Origin: a virus
Reading direction: 5' to 3' (one strand)
Virus record (IMG/VR): IMGVR_UViG_3300013128_000856
Span: 1-36,144 of that record
DNA: 36,144 bases
The notes under the pieces are model-generated. The model was not told the origin of the DNA. It saw only the letters and a list, made by a program, of their open reading frames with translations, and did not search any database. Both the position numbers and the translations under genes were made by a program. Shown one piece after another: positions 25,775 to 32,739 of this stretch; position 1 is the first letter of the stretch, and each line of letters opens with the position of its first letter.

Positions 25775-26770
25775 ATCAATTTCTCCAATTGCTTGCACAG
25801 TAACCATTCTTTGGTTGTACCACCTAGAAACTTCTTCAATCGGAACATTATAAATAACATTTTTTCCCCAAGATTCATTACTCAATCTAATAAAGATTTT
25901 TCCGTCACTAGATTCAAAATGACCGCAAAAACTCATATTGTGCGCCCAAGAATCTCTGGGATTTTGAGCATGAATATCAAAACCGTCTTTATGCGTTCCA
26001 ATTTTGCGAATAGCAATGCCAGAGCATACAGAAGCGGGCTTATACTGTCGGCTCAGTTTGATATGCGTGTCAATATCATTGACCTTAACGGATTCAAGTA
26101 GTCTAAAATCAGCGGTTGGCAACAATTCATCTAAAAATTCCCAATTACCAAATCGACGGTATAAAGATGCATTTTGTGGTTCTGGAAAGTCTCTTTGACC
26201 ATCAGCTTTAAATCGCTTGAGAATTTCTAGCAGTTTAGGATTATTGCATGTAATAACACCGTCTTTAATCAGAGAATCGTATTGAACCTCGCAAAACGAT
26301 CCGTCTCCACCGCGCATCCTGCCTCGTCTGCGACCACAACCATAACTAAATGGAGCATAAAAAGAAATATTTTGCGGCCCAAATTCATTTTTGCCTAGAA
26401 ATTCTTCGGGATCGCCTTTCAGAGATATCTCGTATATAACCCTGCGCACCCAAGGTCTAAATGTGTTTGACGCAACGCAAGAGCCGATGATTTGTGGCAA
26501 CCAATTAAATCGTTGACCGAACACAAATTCATCCAGCAACGTCATGTCCGCAGAATCTTTTCCACATCCTTTAGAATCCATGTAGGATCTAAATTTATTT
26601 GATATAAATTCAGAAATGGGTTTTTCTTCTCGCATTTTGTATGCTACGGGAAAATCTTCTGCATTTTTATCGTGAATTTTTTGTTCTATATAATGCCGAG
26701 TATCTATTGATAAAGAGTCATCGTCTCCCCAGCCCATTGGGCCTTTTATCAAACTAATGTCATCGCTCAT
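25748..26770 (-). CDS. Papain-like (C1-type) peptidase-like protein
   Basis: A 340-residue protein. Residues LPQIIGSCVASNTF (Cys98) resemble the papain active-site helix, with Gln93 close to where the oxyanion Gln normally sits. WAHNMSF gives His277 and LSNESWGKN gives Asn298, in the N-x-S/W-G style. A Gly/Cys/Arg-rich patch (GCGRRRGRMRGGDG) lies between. The order and spacing Q-C...H...N match a C1 peptidase fold. Its job is unknown: head maturation, host envelope cleavage or lysis are all possible. It starts directly after the secreted Pro-rich protein (TAATG) and carries no signal peptide. Confidence 0.65.
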   Translation of the reverse strand: MSDDISLIKGPMGWGDDDSLSIDTRHYIEQKIHDKNAEDFPVAYKMREEKPISEFISNKFRSYMDSKGCGKDSADMTLLDEFVFGQRFNWLPQIIGSCVASNTFRPWVRRVIYEISLKGDPEEFLGKNEFGPQNISFYAPFSYGCGRRRGRMRGGDGSFCEVQYDSLIKDGVITCNNPKLLEILKRFKADGQRDFPEPQNASLYRRFGNWEFLDELLPTADFRLLESVKVNDIDTHIKLSRQYKPASVCSGIAIRKIGTHKDGFDIHAQNPRDSWAHNMSFCGHFESSDGKIFIRLSNESWGKNVIYNVPIEEVSRWYNQRMVTVQAIGEIDLPDSIFVV

Positions 26771-27519
26771 TATTCTAAACCTTTACTAATAGCCAATAAA
26801 TATTCTGCATAAGCTTGTTTGCTTAAAGGCCATCTAGATCGCAAATCAGTATTAAGATCTTCTAATAATTTTGTATATTTAATTATATCTTGACCGAGAA
26901 TTTGCTCGCGTTCTTTTGTAATAACAATCCCGGTTTCTGTAATTGTAAATAGAGGATTTTCAATTAAATCTTTAGATACTTTTTTATAAAGTGCAGAAAT
27001 TTCTAATTTTTTTGGTAATCCGGCGCTCCACTGAGATACTCTTTTGCCTATATTATCAAATTTATCATCAGGAATTGGTGCTGGAGTTGGATTTGGAGTT
27101 GGATTTGGAACTGGAGCTGGAGCTGGAGTTTCTCCAATTTCAATAACAACAGTTTTTTCATCAATTCCTTTTTCTGGATCAAAAGTTGTAATTTCTACAG
27201 CGTATTTTCCAGATCCAACTAGTAAATATTCATAATCTGTTAGTTTTTTAATTTCAGCATTTTCAAATAAATTCTTTCTAGCTTTTACTTTTACGAATTT
27301 AGCAGATGTAGAGACGTTTAGCTTGGCTGCATCCGCAAAACTTAATGAGCTTTTATCGTCAAAAAGAATTAATGTTTGATATGTTTGTAGATTTTCTAAT
27401 CCAGAAAGCGCTTTTACTTTTTTAATTTCTACAGAAATAGATTCATTGTCTAATTGAGCATAAACATTATTAAGAAGCGCAAAACTTAAAAAATAAACAG
27501 CAATAAAATTTTTTATCAT
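26770..27519 (-). CDS. Secreted proline-rich protein
   Basis: A 249-residue protein with an N-terminal signal peptide (MIKNFIAVYFLSFALLNNVYAQ, cleavage after VYA likely). A beta-rich first domain ends near VVIEIGE, followed by a Pro-rich spacer of repeated Pro-Asn-Pro-Thr/Ala-Pro (APVPNPTPNPTPAPIP), then a helical C-terminal domain. Such layout is typical of proteins exported to the periplasm or cell surface. It overlaps the upstream gene by 4 bases (ATGA). No function is known; an envelope or superinfection-exclusion role is possible. Confidence 0.75.
   Translation of the reverse strand: MIKNFIAVYFLSFALLNNVYAQLDNESISVEIKKVKALSGLENLQTYQTLILFDDKSSLSFADAAKLNVSTSAKFVKVKARKNLFENAEIKKLTDYEYLLVGSGKYAVEITTFDPEKGIDEKTVVIEIGETPAPAPVPNPTPNPTPAPIPDDKFDNIGKRVSQWSAGLPKKLEISALYKKVSKDLIENPLFTITETGIVITKEREQILGQDIIKYTKLLEDLNTDLRSRWPLSKQAYAEYLLAISKGLE
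27071..27130 (-). repeat. Short direct repeats encoding the Pro-rich spacer
   Basis: The plus strand shows repeats of GGAGTTGGATTT and GGAGCT units; on the coding strand they give Pro-Asn-Pro-Thr/Ala-Pro repeats. Such repeats change copy number easily by slippage. Confidence 0.7.
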
Positions 27520-27857
27520 TTATTTCTATTCCTTAGTGTAACTATAACTTGCCAAATCAAAGAGGCAAGTGAAATCCAAACGAGTGGATTTCCAGCTTTA
27601 TCTTCTTCTTCCGATCCAAAACCCTGCGCGGGCAAAGCAGCCTCTAGTTCGTCGCAAAGTTGCTCCATAGTTTTTTCTTCTTGATTAAGACTATCGCCTA
27701 TAAGTTGTCGTGGAGAAAAAAACTCAACCGAACATCCTAATGCCCAAAGCCCCTTTTTAACTGTATCAACTGTTATTTTTCCGTTTCTAACATCAAGAAT
27801 AATGTCTTGAATACAATCAAAACCAATTGTTTTGTCAAAGTTTACTGTGCAACTCAT
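27516..27857 (-). CDS. C-terminally anchored membrane protein, unknown
   Basis: A 113-residue protein. The last 24 residues, NPLVWISLASLIWQVIVTLR and a basic tail, form one membrane helix, so the protein is anchored by its C-terminus. The N-terminal part is soluble, acidic, and includes an ISKK-like pattern I cannot assign. It is joined by 4-base overlaps to the holin-like gene and the secreted gene, so it belongs to the same module. Confidence 0.7.
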   Translation of the reverse strand: MSCTVNFDKTIGFDCIQDIILDVRNGKITVDTVKKGLWALGCSVEFFSPRQLIGDSLNQEEKTMEQLCDELEAALPAQGFGSEEEDKAGNPLVWISLASLIWQVIVTLRNRNK

Positions 27858-28090
27858 TTTTGCTCTCCTTCTTTTTGTTCTTTAGTAAAGTCTTTTAGCC
27901 ATCTGATTATAGATGTAATAATTACGGTAATTATTGGAACAATTAAAACTGTATTTTTACCAAAATCAAAGTATTGAATATTCTCTAATATATAAGTTAA
28001 AAAACTACTTAATCCAACTAATAATCCAACTAATAATATAGACCAAAAATCTTTACTGTCTAATTTATATTTTTCAGATGATCCGCTCAT
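27854..28090 (-). CDS. Holin-like small membrane protein
   Basis: A 78-residue protein with two hydrophobic helices, FWSILLVGLLVGLSSFLTYI and TVLIVPIITVIITSIIRWL, a short loop and a charged, Lys/Glu-rich C-terminus. Size and layout fit class II holins, which make the hole in the inner membrane at lysis. No sequence family is recognised, so this is inferred from topology and neighbourhood. Its start overlaps the PAS-domain gene stop by 4 bases. Confidence 0.6.
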   Translation of the reverse strand: MSGSSEKYKLDSKDFWSILLVGLLVGLSSFLTYILENIQYFDFGKNTVLIVPIITVIITSIIRWLKDFTKEQKEGEQK

Positions 28091-28710
28091 AATATTACCT
28101 TAAATAAAAAGCCTTCATGGTATATGTTTTCTATTTTGTAGGGCTGTCCATAAAATTTAACTTTTGATCCATCATATAGTTCAGTTTCTATATCTAATTT
28201 TCTGCACATTTTTATACATGAATTAAATTCTTCTATAAAACATTCTCTTTTAGATTCTTTTATGATAGAATACCAATCATTGCCGATTACTTCGTTATAT
28301 TTTAATCCACTCAAAATCCAGAATTTTTCATTGGCCCACGTAAGCGACCCGTTTTTATCAGTTTCAAAAAGCGCATACTCATTATAGTGAAGTGAAGATT
28401 TTGATCTTTGTTCTATAATTTTTTGTGATGTTTCTATTTTATCAAGAATTTCTTGAAATGTCAATACAACTTTTTTGATAGTGGTTTTGTCGTCAATAAA
28501 AATTTCTTCATGAATTTTATGCACTTTTTCAGTCAAGCTATTGTACGAATCTACTATTTTATTAACTTTTTTGAAGACAAATGTAGCCGCTGTAAATAAA
28601 GCGCCCACAATTGCCAATATAAAGCTAATATTATCTGGTGTTATTATGCTGGCTCCACCAAACATGGAAAAAGCCAGCGCATAAATATATTCATTTTTAT
28701 TGTTGAACAA
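28087..28710 (-). CDS. Membrane protein with C-terminal PAS-like domain
   Basis: A 207-residue protein. I use TTG at 28710, three bases after the upstream stop; ATG 28665 would remove the first hydrophobic stretch. The N-terminal part has hydrophobic segments near residues 8-22 and 27-45, then a helix of about 60 residues, then a PAS-like domain at 111-207: ALFETDKNGSLTWANEKFW, LSGLKYNEVIGNDWYSII, and a C-terminal strand FYGQPYKIENIYHEGFLFKV. PAS domains sense ligands, light or redox state. No kinase or output domain follows. It may signal by helix movement in the membrane. It adjoins a holin-like gene. Confidence 0.72.
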   Translation of the reverse strand: MFNNKNEYIYALAFSMFGGASIITPDNISFILAIVGALFTAATFVFKKVNKIVDSYNSLTEKVHKIHEEIFIDDKTTIKKVVLTFQEILDKIETSQKIIEQRSKSSLHYNEYALFETDKNGSLTWANEKFWILSGLKYNEVIGNDWYSIIKESKRECFIEEFNSCIKMCRKLDIETELYDGSKVKFYGQPYKIENIYHEGFLFKVIL

Positions 28711-28713
28711 AGT

Positions 28714-29373
28714 TTAACTCTCGAAAGAATCTTTTGCTTTGTAATCTGCTAAGACTGGGGTTGCTCCGCCAAATCGATATGTAAGTTCACCAGGAACTGC
28801 ACGAGTTGGGAAATAGTCTGCTGCATTTGTTGGAACTTGTCCAATTCCAGACGGCCTGGCAAAATTTGATCGACTGCCAGCGTTACCAGCTTTTGTGAAG
28901 TTGGGGTTGATGGTTCCATTTGGATCTGCATAAAAATCAAACGTATTAAGCGTACCCGATCCATACAACATAGTACCGCTAATTGCCGTAAGGAAATTTT
29001 CTTGGCGACCATTCCAAGATGCTCCAGCGGTATAAATGGCATTATTGGAAATTGTGTTAAGATTGGTCGTTACACCAACGCCATACATAATCCAACGATT
29101 TGCCGGTGCGTTATAGGCTAAAGTTCCAGCGGCAGTTGCTCCTGAAACCCCAACTCTATCAGTGGTATTTGCTCCGGTTCCATCATTAATAACAACTTTA
29201 GAACCAAAAGATTGGCCGCGATCATCAGCTAAAGTATTAATGCCAAGCTGTTTAACAACCCCAGCAGTAAAATTTCCGACTGCTGTTCCAGAGTTTGTTC
29301 TTGAAAATGTTTTTGCCCAAGATGCTGTAAATTGAGTGGATGTGTTTGTTCCAGATGCTGTTGCTACTGCCAT
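28714..29373 (-). CDS. Probable virion structural protein
   Basis: A 219-residue, Gly/Ala/Thr/Asn-rich protein with low Lys and Cys content, starting MAVATASGTNTSTQFTASWA. This composition is typical of phage tail, fibre or head-decoration proteins, but I recognise no named family. It has its own promoter at 29441-29471 and a clear AAGAGG ribosome site 6 bases before its ATG, which suggests strong independent expression. Confidence 0.65.
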   Translation of the reverse strand: MAVATASGTNTSTQFTASWAKTFSRTNSGTAVGNFTAGVVKQLGINTLADDRGQSFGSKVVINDGTGANTTDRVGVSGATAAGTLAYNAPANRWIMYGVGVTTNLNTISNNAIYTAGASWNGRQENFLTAISGTMLYGSGTLNTFDFYADPNGTINPNFTKAGNAGSRSNFARPSGIGQVPTNAADYFPTRAVPGELTYRFGGATPVLADYKAKDSFES

Positions 29374-29436
29374 TTTAACCTCTTAAAAATAAGAAAATAT
29401 AATTTTTCCAAAAACATCCACAATAATCCTGTTCCC

Positions 29437-29471
29437 GTATATTATACACTAGATTTTTTAACTGTATTCAA
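29437..29471 (-). promoter_or_regulatory. Promoter for the virion-like gene
   Basis: On the minus strand, TATAAT (29441-29446) sits in the 11-mer GTATAATATAC (29437-29447). TTGAAT (29466-29471) lies 19 bases upstream, a little far for sigma70. The promoter overlaps the end of the sigma-like gene (stop at 29442). A late-promoter reading is also possible since the same 11-mer is found before RNR. Confidence 0.5.
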
Positions 29472-29945
29472 AATTTTTGTTAATCTTTTTTTGATTGATT
29501 GAGCTGATACGTTGTATTCTTTAGATATTTCTTTTAGAGTTTTGTTTTCCCAAAATCTTTTAAAGATTAAATCGTGATCATTTTTATTAGGAAATAAATC
29601 AAAAATTTCAAAATCAGCAAAATCTCTTTGGTTGTATATATCTTTTATTTTGTTTGAATTATTGCTAGATTTAACCTTTTTAATGTTTTCAATATAACTA
29701 TTATTGACTTTCAGTAATTTCATACATTCAAAAAGAACGCCTTTATAGAAATAAGTATAAAAACTAGCGATTTTTTCTTTATCGTAATCTGGATTGTAAG
29801 TTTCGCAAGCCTTCCATAGAGCTATCATAAAACAGCTATCTATTTCTTCTTTGTTTAATTGCTTTTTAAATTTTAAAGCTGCTTTATATCCAATGTTTTG
29901 AACTTCGTTATTGTTTATTAATTCGTCAAATGTAAAATTTTTCAT
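29442..29945 (-). CDS. Sigma70-like RNA polymerase sigma factor
   Basis: A 167-residue protein. Region 2-like: IDSCFMIALWKACETYNPDY and FYTYFYKGVLFECMKLL match the 'A-x-x-G-L-x-x-A...F-x-T-Y-A' layout of sigma factors. Region 4-like: KTLKEISKEYNVSAQSIKKR near the end is the helix-turn-helix that contacts the -35 element. The length is close to that of small phage or ECF-type sigma factors. It probably redirects host RNA polymerase to phage middle or late promoters. Its start overlaps the upstream gene by 4 bases. Confidence 0.75.
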   Translation of the reverse strand: MKNFTFDELINNNEVQNIGYKAALKFKKQLNKEEIDSCFMIALWKACETYNPDYDKEKIASFYTYFYKGVLFECMKLLKVNNSYIENIKKVKSSNNSNKIKDIYNQRDFADFEIFDLFPNKNDHDLIFKRFWENKTLKEISKEYNVSAQSIKKRLTKILNTVKKSSV

Positions 29946-30334
29946 AAAAGTGCCTTTTCAATATCCTGTCTAACTGATTTAAAGTCAAACATTTTTCCTA
30001 TTCCAATAAAAAACCTATATCTACTATGTATTTTTAATATTTCAACGCCATCAATCTTATTTACCTTATTTTTTACCTCTTCTGTAATATTGAAATTTGT
30101 ATGTCCAATCCAGCAATCAAAGCTTGATGCTAATGATGCTTCGCCAATTAATCCTTCTGAAATTGGTATAGAAAAATTGTTTTCTTCATAATGTGATTCT
30201 TCTTGAGGAACGATTTCATCTTCATAGGCTACAGATTGCTTTTGTAATTCTTGAATAATTTCTTTTATTAATGGTGATCTAATTTGCTCTTTTAAAACCT
30301 CTTCGTATTTTTGCCAGCCGATTAATTTTTTCAT
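29942..30334 (-). CDS. Conserved phage protein, unknown
   Basis: A 130-residue protein. The C-terminal half, FDCWIGHTNFNITEEVKNKV and VEILKIHSRYRFFIGIGKMF, resembles a segment I have seen in proteins of T4-like phages, but I cannot name a function. The N-terminal part is helical and acidic. It overlaps both neighbours by 4 bases and so belongs to the sigma-factor transcript. Confidence 0.7.
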   Translation of the reverse strand: MKKLIGWQKYEEVLKEQIRSPLIKEIIQELQKQSVAYEDEIVPQEESHYEENNFSIPISEGLIGEASLASSFDCWIGHTNFNITEEVKNKVNKIDGVEILKIHSRYRFFIGIGKMFDFKSVRQDIEKALL

Positions 30335-30705
30335 TTGATTATATCTGATGGTTTGATAACTGGTTCGTCTTTGTCTTCGCTTTGTAGGGATGGTATATCT
30401 TCAATTATATTGTTAATTTCTTTTTTAGCATAATCTATCGCCATTTCTATCAAAAGAGCATATTCGTCTGGATGATTTGCTAATCCGTCTTTTATCATGG
30501 CCAATGTTTCTGGAACCAAGCTCATGGTTGAAATTCCGGCTAGTAATTTTGCGAATTGATCTAAAGATTTTTCTGAAATACTATCAATATTAATATCAAT
30601 AGATAGTCCATCATCGTCTATTCCGTAGCAGATCCATGAATGTATTTTCTGAGAATTTGTTTCTTCTTGTTTTTTTGTAAAAATTTTAAATGGATTCCAA
30701 AACAT
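30331..30705 (-). CDS. Unknown acidic protein
   Basis: A 124-residue protein. Its centre is a helix-rich, acidic region (SLDQFAKLLAGISTMSLVPE, HPDEYALLIEMAIDYAKKEI). It has a basic N-terminal tail (FWNPFKIFTKK) and no membrane helix. No family recognised. It overlaps the upstream glycosyltransferase by 20 bases. Confidence 0.65.
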   Translation of the reverse strand: MFWNPFKIFTKKQEETNSQKIHSWICYGIDDDGLSIDINIDSISEKSLDQFAKLLAGISTMSLVPETLAMIKDGLANHPDEYALLIEMAIDYAKKEINNIIEDIPSLQSEDKDEPVIKPSDIIK

Positions 30706-31762
30706 TGATTATTTCCTTTGCTGTATTTTTCCAAGTAAATATATTTGCGGTATCTACACCGTGTTGAGAAAATGACACTCCCGCAGAATAAGCTAATTTC
30801 ATTGATTCTGCGACATCTTTCGATTTAACTACACCCCACGATCCTTGACCAAAAAACCATTTATCATCATATGCTAATTCTGTTTGATGAACTGGTATTA
30901 AAAAAGAGTTTTTGTTGTTGCAATATTGTGTATGCGCAGAATAATTTGTAATTACAACTGGCCTACCAATAGACATCATTTCTAAAGCCTCCAGATTCCA
31001 GCCTTCTGCGCGAGATGGAAAAATACCACAATCTGTTTGTGTCATTATTTTATACACTTCTTCGTGTGTATTTACTCTTGGTATGAATTTAATTTTTCCA
31101 GCCGAATACATTGGGGTGTTGATGTATCGCGATTGCCAGGCGGCGTTTTCTTCTTTAGAGCAAAATAAATTTTCTGTCATTAACCATAATTCAACATTAT
31201 CTTCTGTAGAAAATGCTCTATTAAATGCTTCGGAAAGAATATCGTGCCCCTTTCGTATTTCCCATTTCCCACAATTAAAAAAAACATAATTTTTCTTTTT
31301 AACTAATGGGGTTGGAGAAAACAATTTGGTATCTACACCAAGCTGAATGACATTCGTTTTCGATGCGTATGCTTCTCCAATGTCATTATTGATTACTTCT
31401 TTCGCCCAATTTGAACAAACAAAAATTTTATCTACAGATTTTAAATGATGTCGTTCTAGTTTAGAAAATTTATCTAATTCAAAAATTGGAAACCCAACAT
31501 GGGTTCCCCTACCAACAAATTGAGCGAGATCAAATTGATGCCATATCCTAATGCATGGAGCGTTTGGATCATATGATCTGGCATTTTCGCATGCTCTTTG
31601 TACATAATCCCAATCTGTTTGATTGGTAACTTGTGGTTCGCCTATTGGCCACAAGGAAACATCAATAATATTAGAAAGCTCTTTAAGAATATTTAAAGAT
31701 ACAATACCATAAGAAACAGTGTTAATTGGTGCAACTAAATTAAGACTTGTTAAGTTTGACAA
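30686..31762 (-). CDS. Glycosyltransferase, GT4 family
   Basis: A 358-residue protein. I start it at TTG 31762, which has GGAGG six bases upstream, because a longer frame would overlap the membrane gene by 86 bases and add a segment unlike the family. The N-terminus is then LTSLNLVAPINTVSYGIVSL, a GT-B acceptor domain start. NYVFFNCGKWEIRKGHDIL opens the second domain, and SRAEGWNLEALEMMSIGRPV has the E-x7-E donor motif. It is separate from the left-end glycan cluster and lies in another transcript. Substrate unknown. Confidence 0.88.
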   Translation of the reverse strand: MSNLTSLNLVAPINTVSYGIVSLNILKELSNIIDVSLWPIGEPQVTNQTDWDYVQRACENARSYDPNAPCIRIWHQFDLAQFVGRGTHVGFPIFELDKFSKLERHHLKSVDKIFVCSNWAKEVINNDIGEAYASKTNVIQLGVDTKLFSPTPLVKKKNYVFFNCGKWEIRKGHDILSEAFNRAFSTEDNVELWLMTENLFCSKEENAAWQSRYINTPMYSAGKIKFIPRVNTHEEVYKIMTQTDCGIFPSRAEGWNLEALEMMSIGRPVVITNYSAHTQYCNNKNSFLIPVHQTELAYDDKWFFGQGSWGVVKSKDVAESMKLAYSAGVSFSQHGVDTANIFTWKNTAKEIINVLESI

Positions 31763-32066
31763 AAAATTCCTCCACGCTGTTGGCTGTATTTTCCTTGAAA
31801 AAATCACGTATAATTTGTTGAGCAACCGTAGTTGAATATCCTATTGCAACCAGGATCTTTAAACACTCTTTTTTAATATCTGTAGATTTTGGTTCTTTGT
31901 AGATAACTGTTGGTTGTTCCGGTTTAACCCTAATGTAGCCTAAATCTATTTGGTCGGTAAAAACCTGGGACTTTTTTGCCCCATAGAAATAACCTTGGGC
32001 AAAACAAAAAATAACAAACAACCCAAAAATTAAACTAATGATATGTGCAATATTATCTATATTCAT
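31740..32066 (-). CDS. Single-pass membrane protein with RuvA-C-like end
   Basis: A 108-residue protein. I start it at ATG 32066 because upstream codons fall inside the tRNA-Gly (32074-32144). An N-terminal membrane helix (IAHIISLIFGLFVIFCFAQG) is followed by a linker and a helical C-terminal domain with LKILVAIGYSTTVAQQIIRD, a pattern like the RuvA C-terminal / UBA-like fold (A-x-x-x-L-x-x-L-G-Y). No ribosome site is visible before the ATG, since the tRNA 3' end occupies that position. A membrane-tethered binding protein is likely; its partner is unknown. Confidence 0.6.
   Translation of the reverse strand: MNIDNIAHIISLIFGLFVIFCFAQGYFYGAKKSQVFTDQIDLGYIRVKPEQPTVIYKEPKSTDIKKECLKILVAIGYSTTVAQQIIRDFFKENTANSVEEFFVKLNKS
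31768..31773 (-). promoter_or_regulatory. Ribosome site fixing a TTG start
   Basis: On the minus strand GGAGGA lies six bases before TTG 31762, the chosen start of the glycosyltransferase at 30686-31762. No ATG with a comparable site is nearby. Confidence 0.6.
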
Positions 32067-32073
32067 AATTAAA

Positions 32074-32144
32074 AACGAGCAAATGGAATCGAACCATTGT
32101 TTTGTTGCTGGCAGCCACACGTAATACCATTATACCATACTCGC
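32074..32144 (-). tRNA. tRNA-Gly (anticodon GCC)
   Basis: The minus strand folds into a 71-nt cloverleaf: acceptor stem GCGAGTA with TGCTCGT (7 pairs including one U-G and a G-U at position 1-72), D arm with GGTA, anticodon loop CTGCCAG giving GCC (32110-32112), T arm AATGG-TTCGATT-CCATT. The anticodon stem has one G-A mismatch. No CCA is encoded and the discriminator base is U. The arms are all visible, so the call is firm for a tRNA; charging identity rests on the GCC anticodon. Confidence 0.85.
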
Positions 32145-32157
32145 ACCAACATGTCAA
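32129..32157 (-). promoter_or_regulatory. Consensus sigma70 promoter overlapping tRNA-Gly
   Basis: On the minus strand TTGACA (32152-32157) is followed by 17 bases and TATAAT (32129-32134), preceded by TGG (extended -10). This is a perfect consensus. The -10 box lies in the D-arm of the tRNA and the start point would fall around tRNA position 22-23, so a transcript from it would lack the tRNA 5' part. It would instead express the membrane protein and glycosyltransferase downstream. Confidence 0.6.
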
Positions 32158-32163
32158 GTAGTT

Positions 32164-32472
32164 TTACAGACCAAGAGCCCGTCGAACTCGTCCGCGCACA
32201 ATTTGCGACTGTCCGCGATTGGTTAAACAATTTGTTGCGCTATAAACTTGTTCCGCAAAATCTTTTTCTAGCCCAAGCGCTCTTGCTACTTGCAAGGTTG
32301 TCTTTTTGTTATTTCCAACAGTGCGAACACCAAGATAATTAGCGATTGCGGTAATTGGGTTATAAATAGAATTTCCTCGCGTTGCTACGATGTTATTGTT
32401 TTCATCGAGCGACCAGTTGTAGCTCTTGCGAACAGAACGAAGAGCCTTGTAAAAATTAGTGCTATCTACCAT
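32164..32472 (-). CDS. Conserved phage protein, unknown
   Basis: A 102-residue protein. I start it at ATG 32472, which has GGAGG five or six bases upstream; a longer frame would begin 33 bases earlier without a site. The protein is basic and Asn-rich (VDSTNFYKALRSVRKSYNWS, NPITAIANYLGVRTVGNNKK) with a C-terminal stretch of Arg (VRGRVRRALGL). DNA or RNA binding is possible. No family recognised. Its stop lies 19 bases upstream of the tRNA-Gly. Confidence 0.7.
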   Translation of the reverse strand: MVDSTNFYKALRSVRKSYNWSLDENNNIVATRGNSIYNPITAIANYLGVRTVGNNKKTTLQVARALGLEKDFAEQVYSATNCLTNRGQSQIVRGRVRRALGL

Positions 32473-32521
32473 ACATTCCTCCAAAAAAGGATATCTAAAA
32501 AACAAAAGGGATTATTCCCTG

Positions 32522-32713
32522 TTAAAACGCTTGTTGAACATCGCTGGGTTGTGCTGCTTGACGAATAATTTCTATTCCGTCTTTAAGATACTCTGTTAAC
32601 CTGTTAATTTCACCGTCAATCCTGGTTTTTTGCTCATTTAACCCAGCAATTTCTCTCTGAACATTCATTAGGTGAGCTTCGGCTAATTGTGATAGGTTTA
32701 ATTTCTTTTCCAT
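32522..32713 (-). CDS. Small coiled-coil protein
   Basis: A 63-residue protein with AGGAGAAAGTT before its ATG. The sequence MEKKLNLSQLAEAHLMNVQR and GEINRLTEYLKDGIEIIRQA has a heptad-like pattern of Leu/Ile, so a coiled coil is likely. No family recognised. It is the first gene downstream of the proposed structured RNA. Confidence 0.65.
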   Translation of the reverse strand: MEKKLNLSQLAEAHLMNVQREIAGLNEQKTRIDGEINRLTEYLKDGIEIIRQAAQPSDVQQAF

Positions 32714-32739
32714 AACTTTCTCCTGTAAAAATAAAAATT

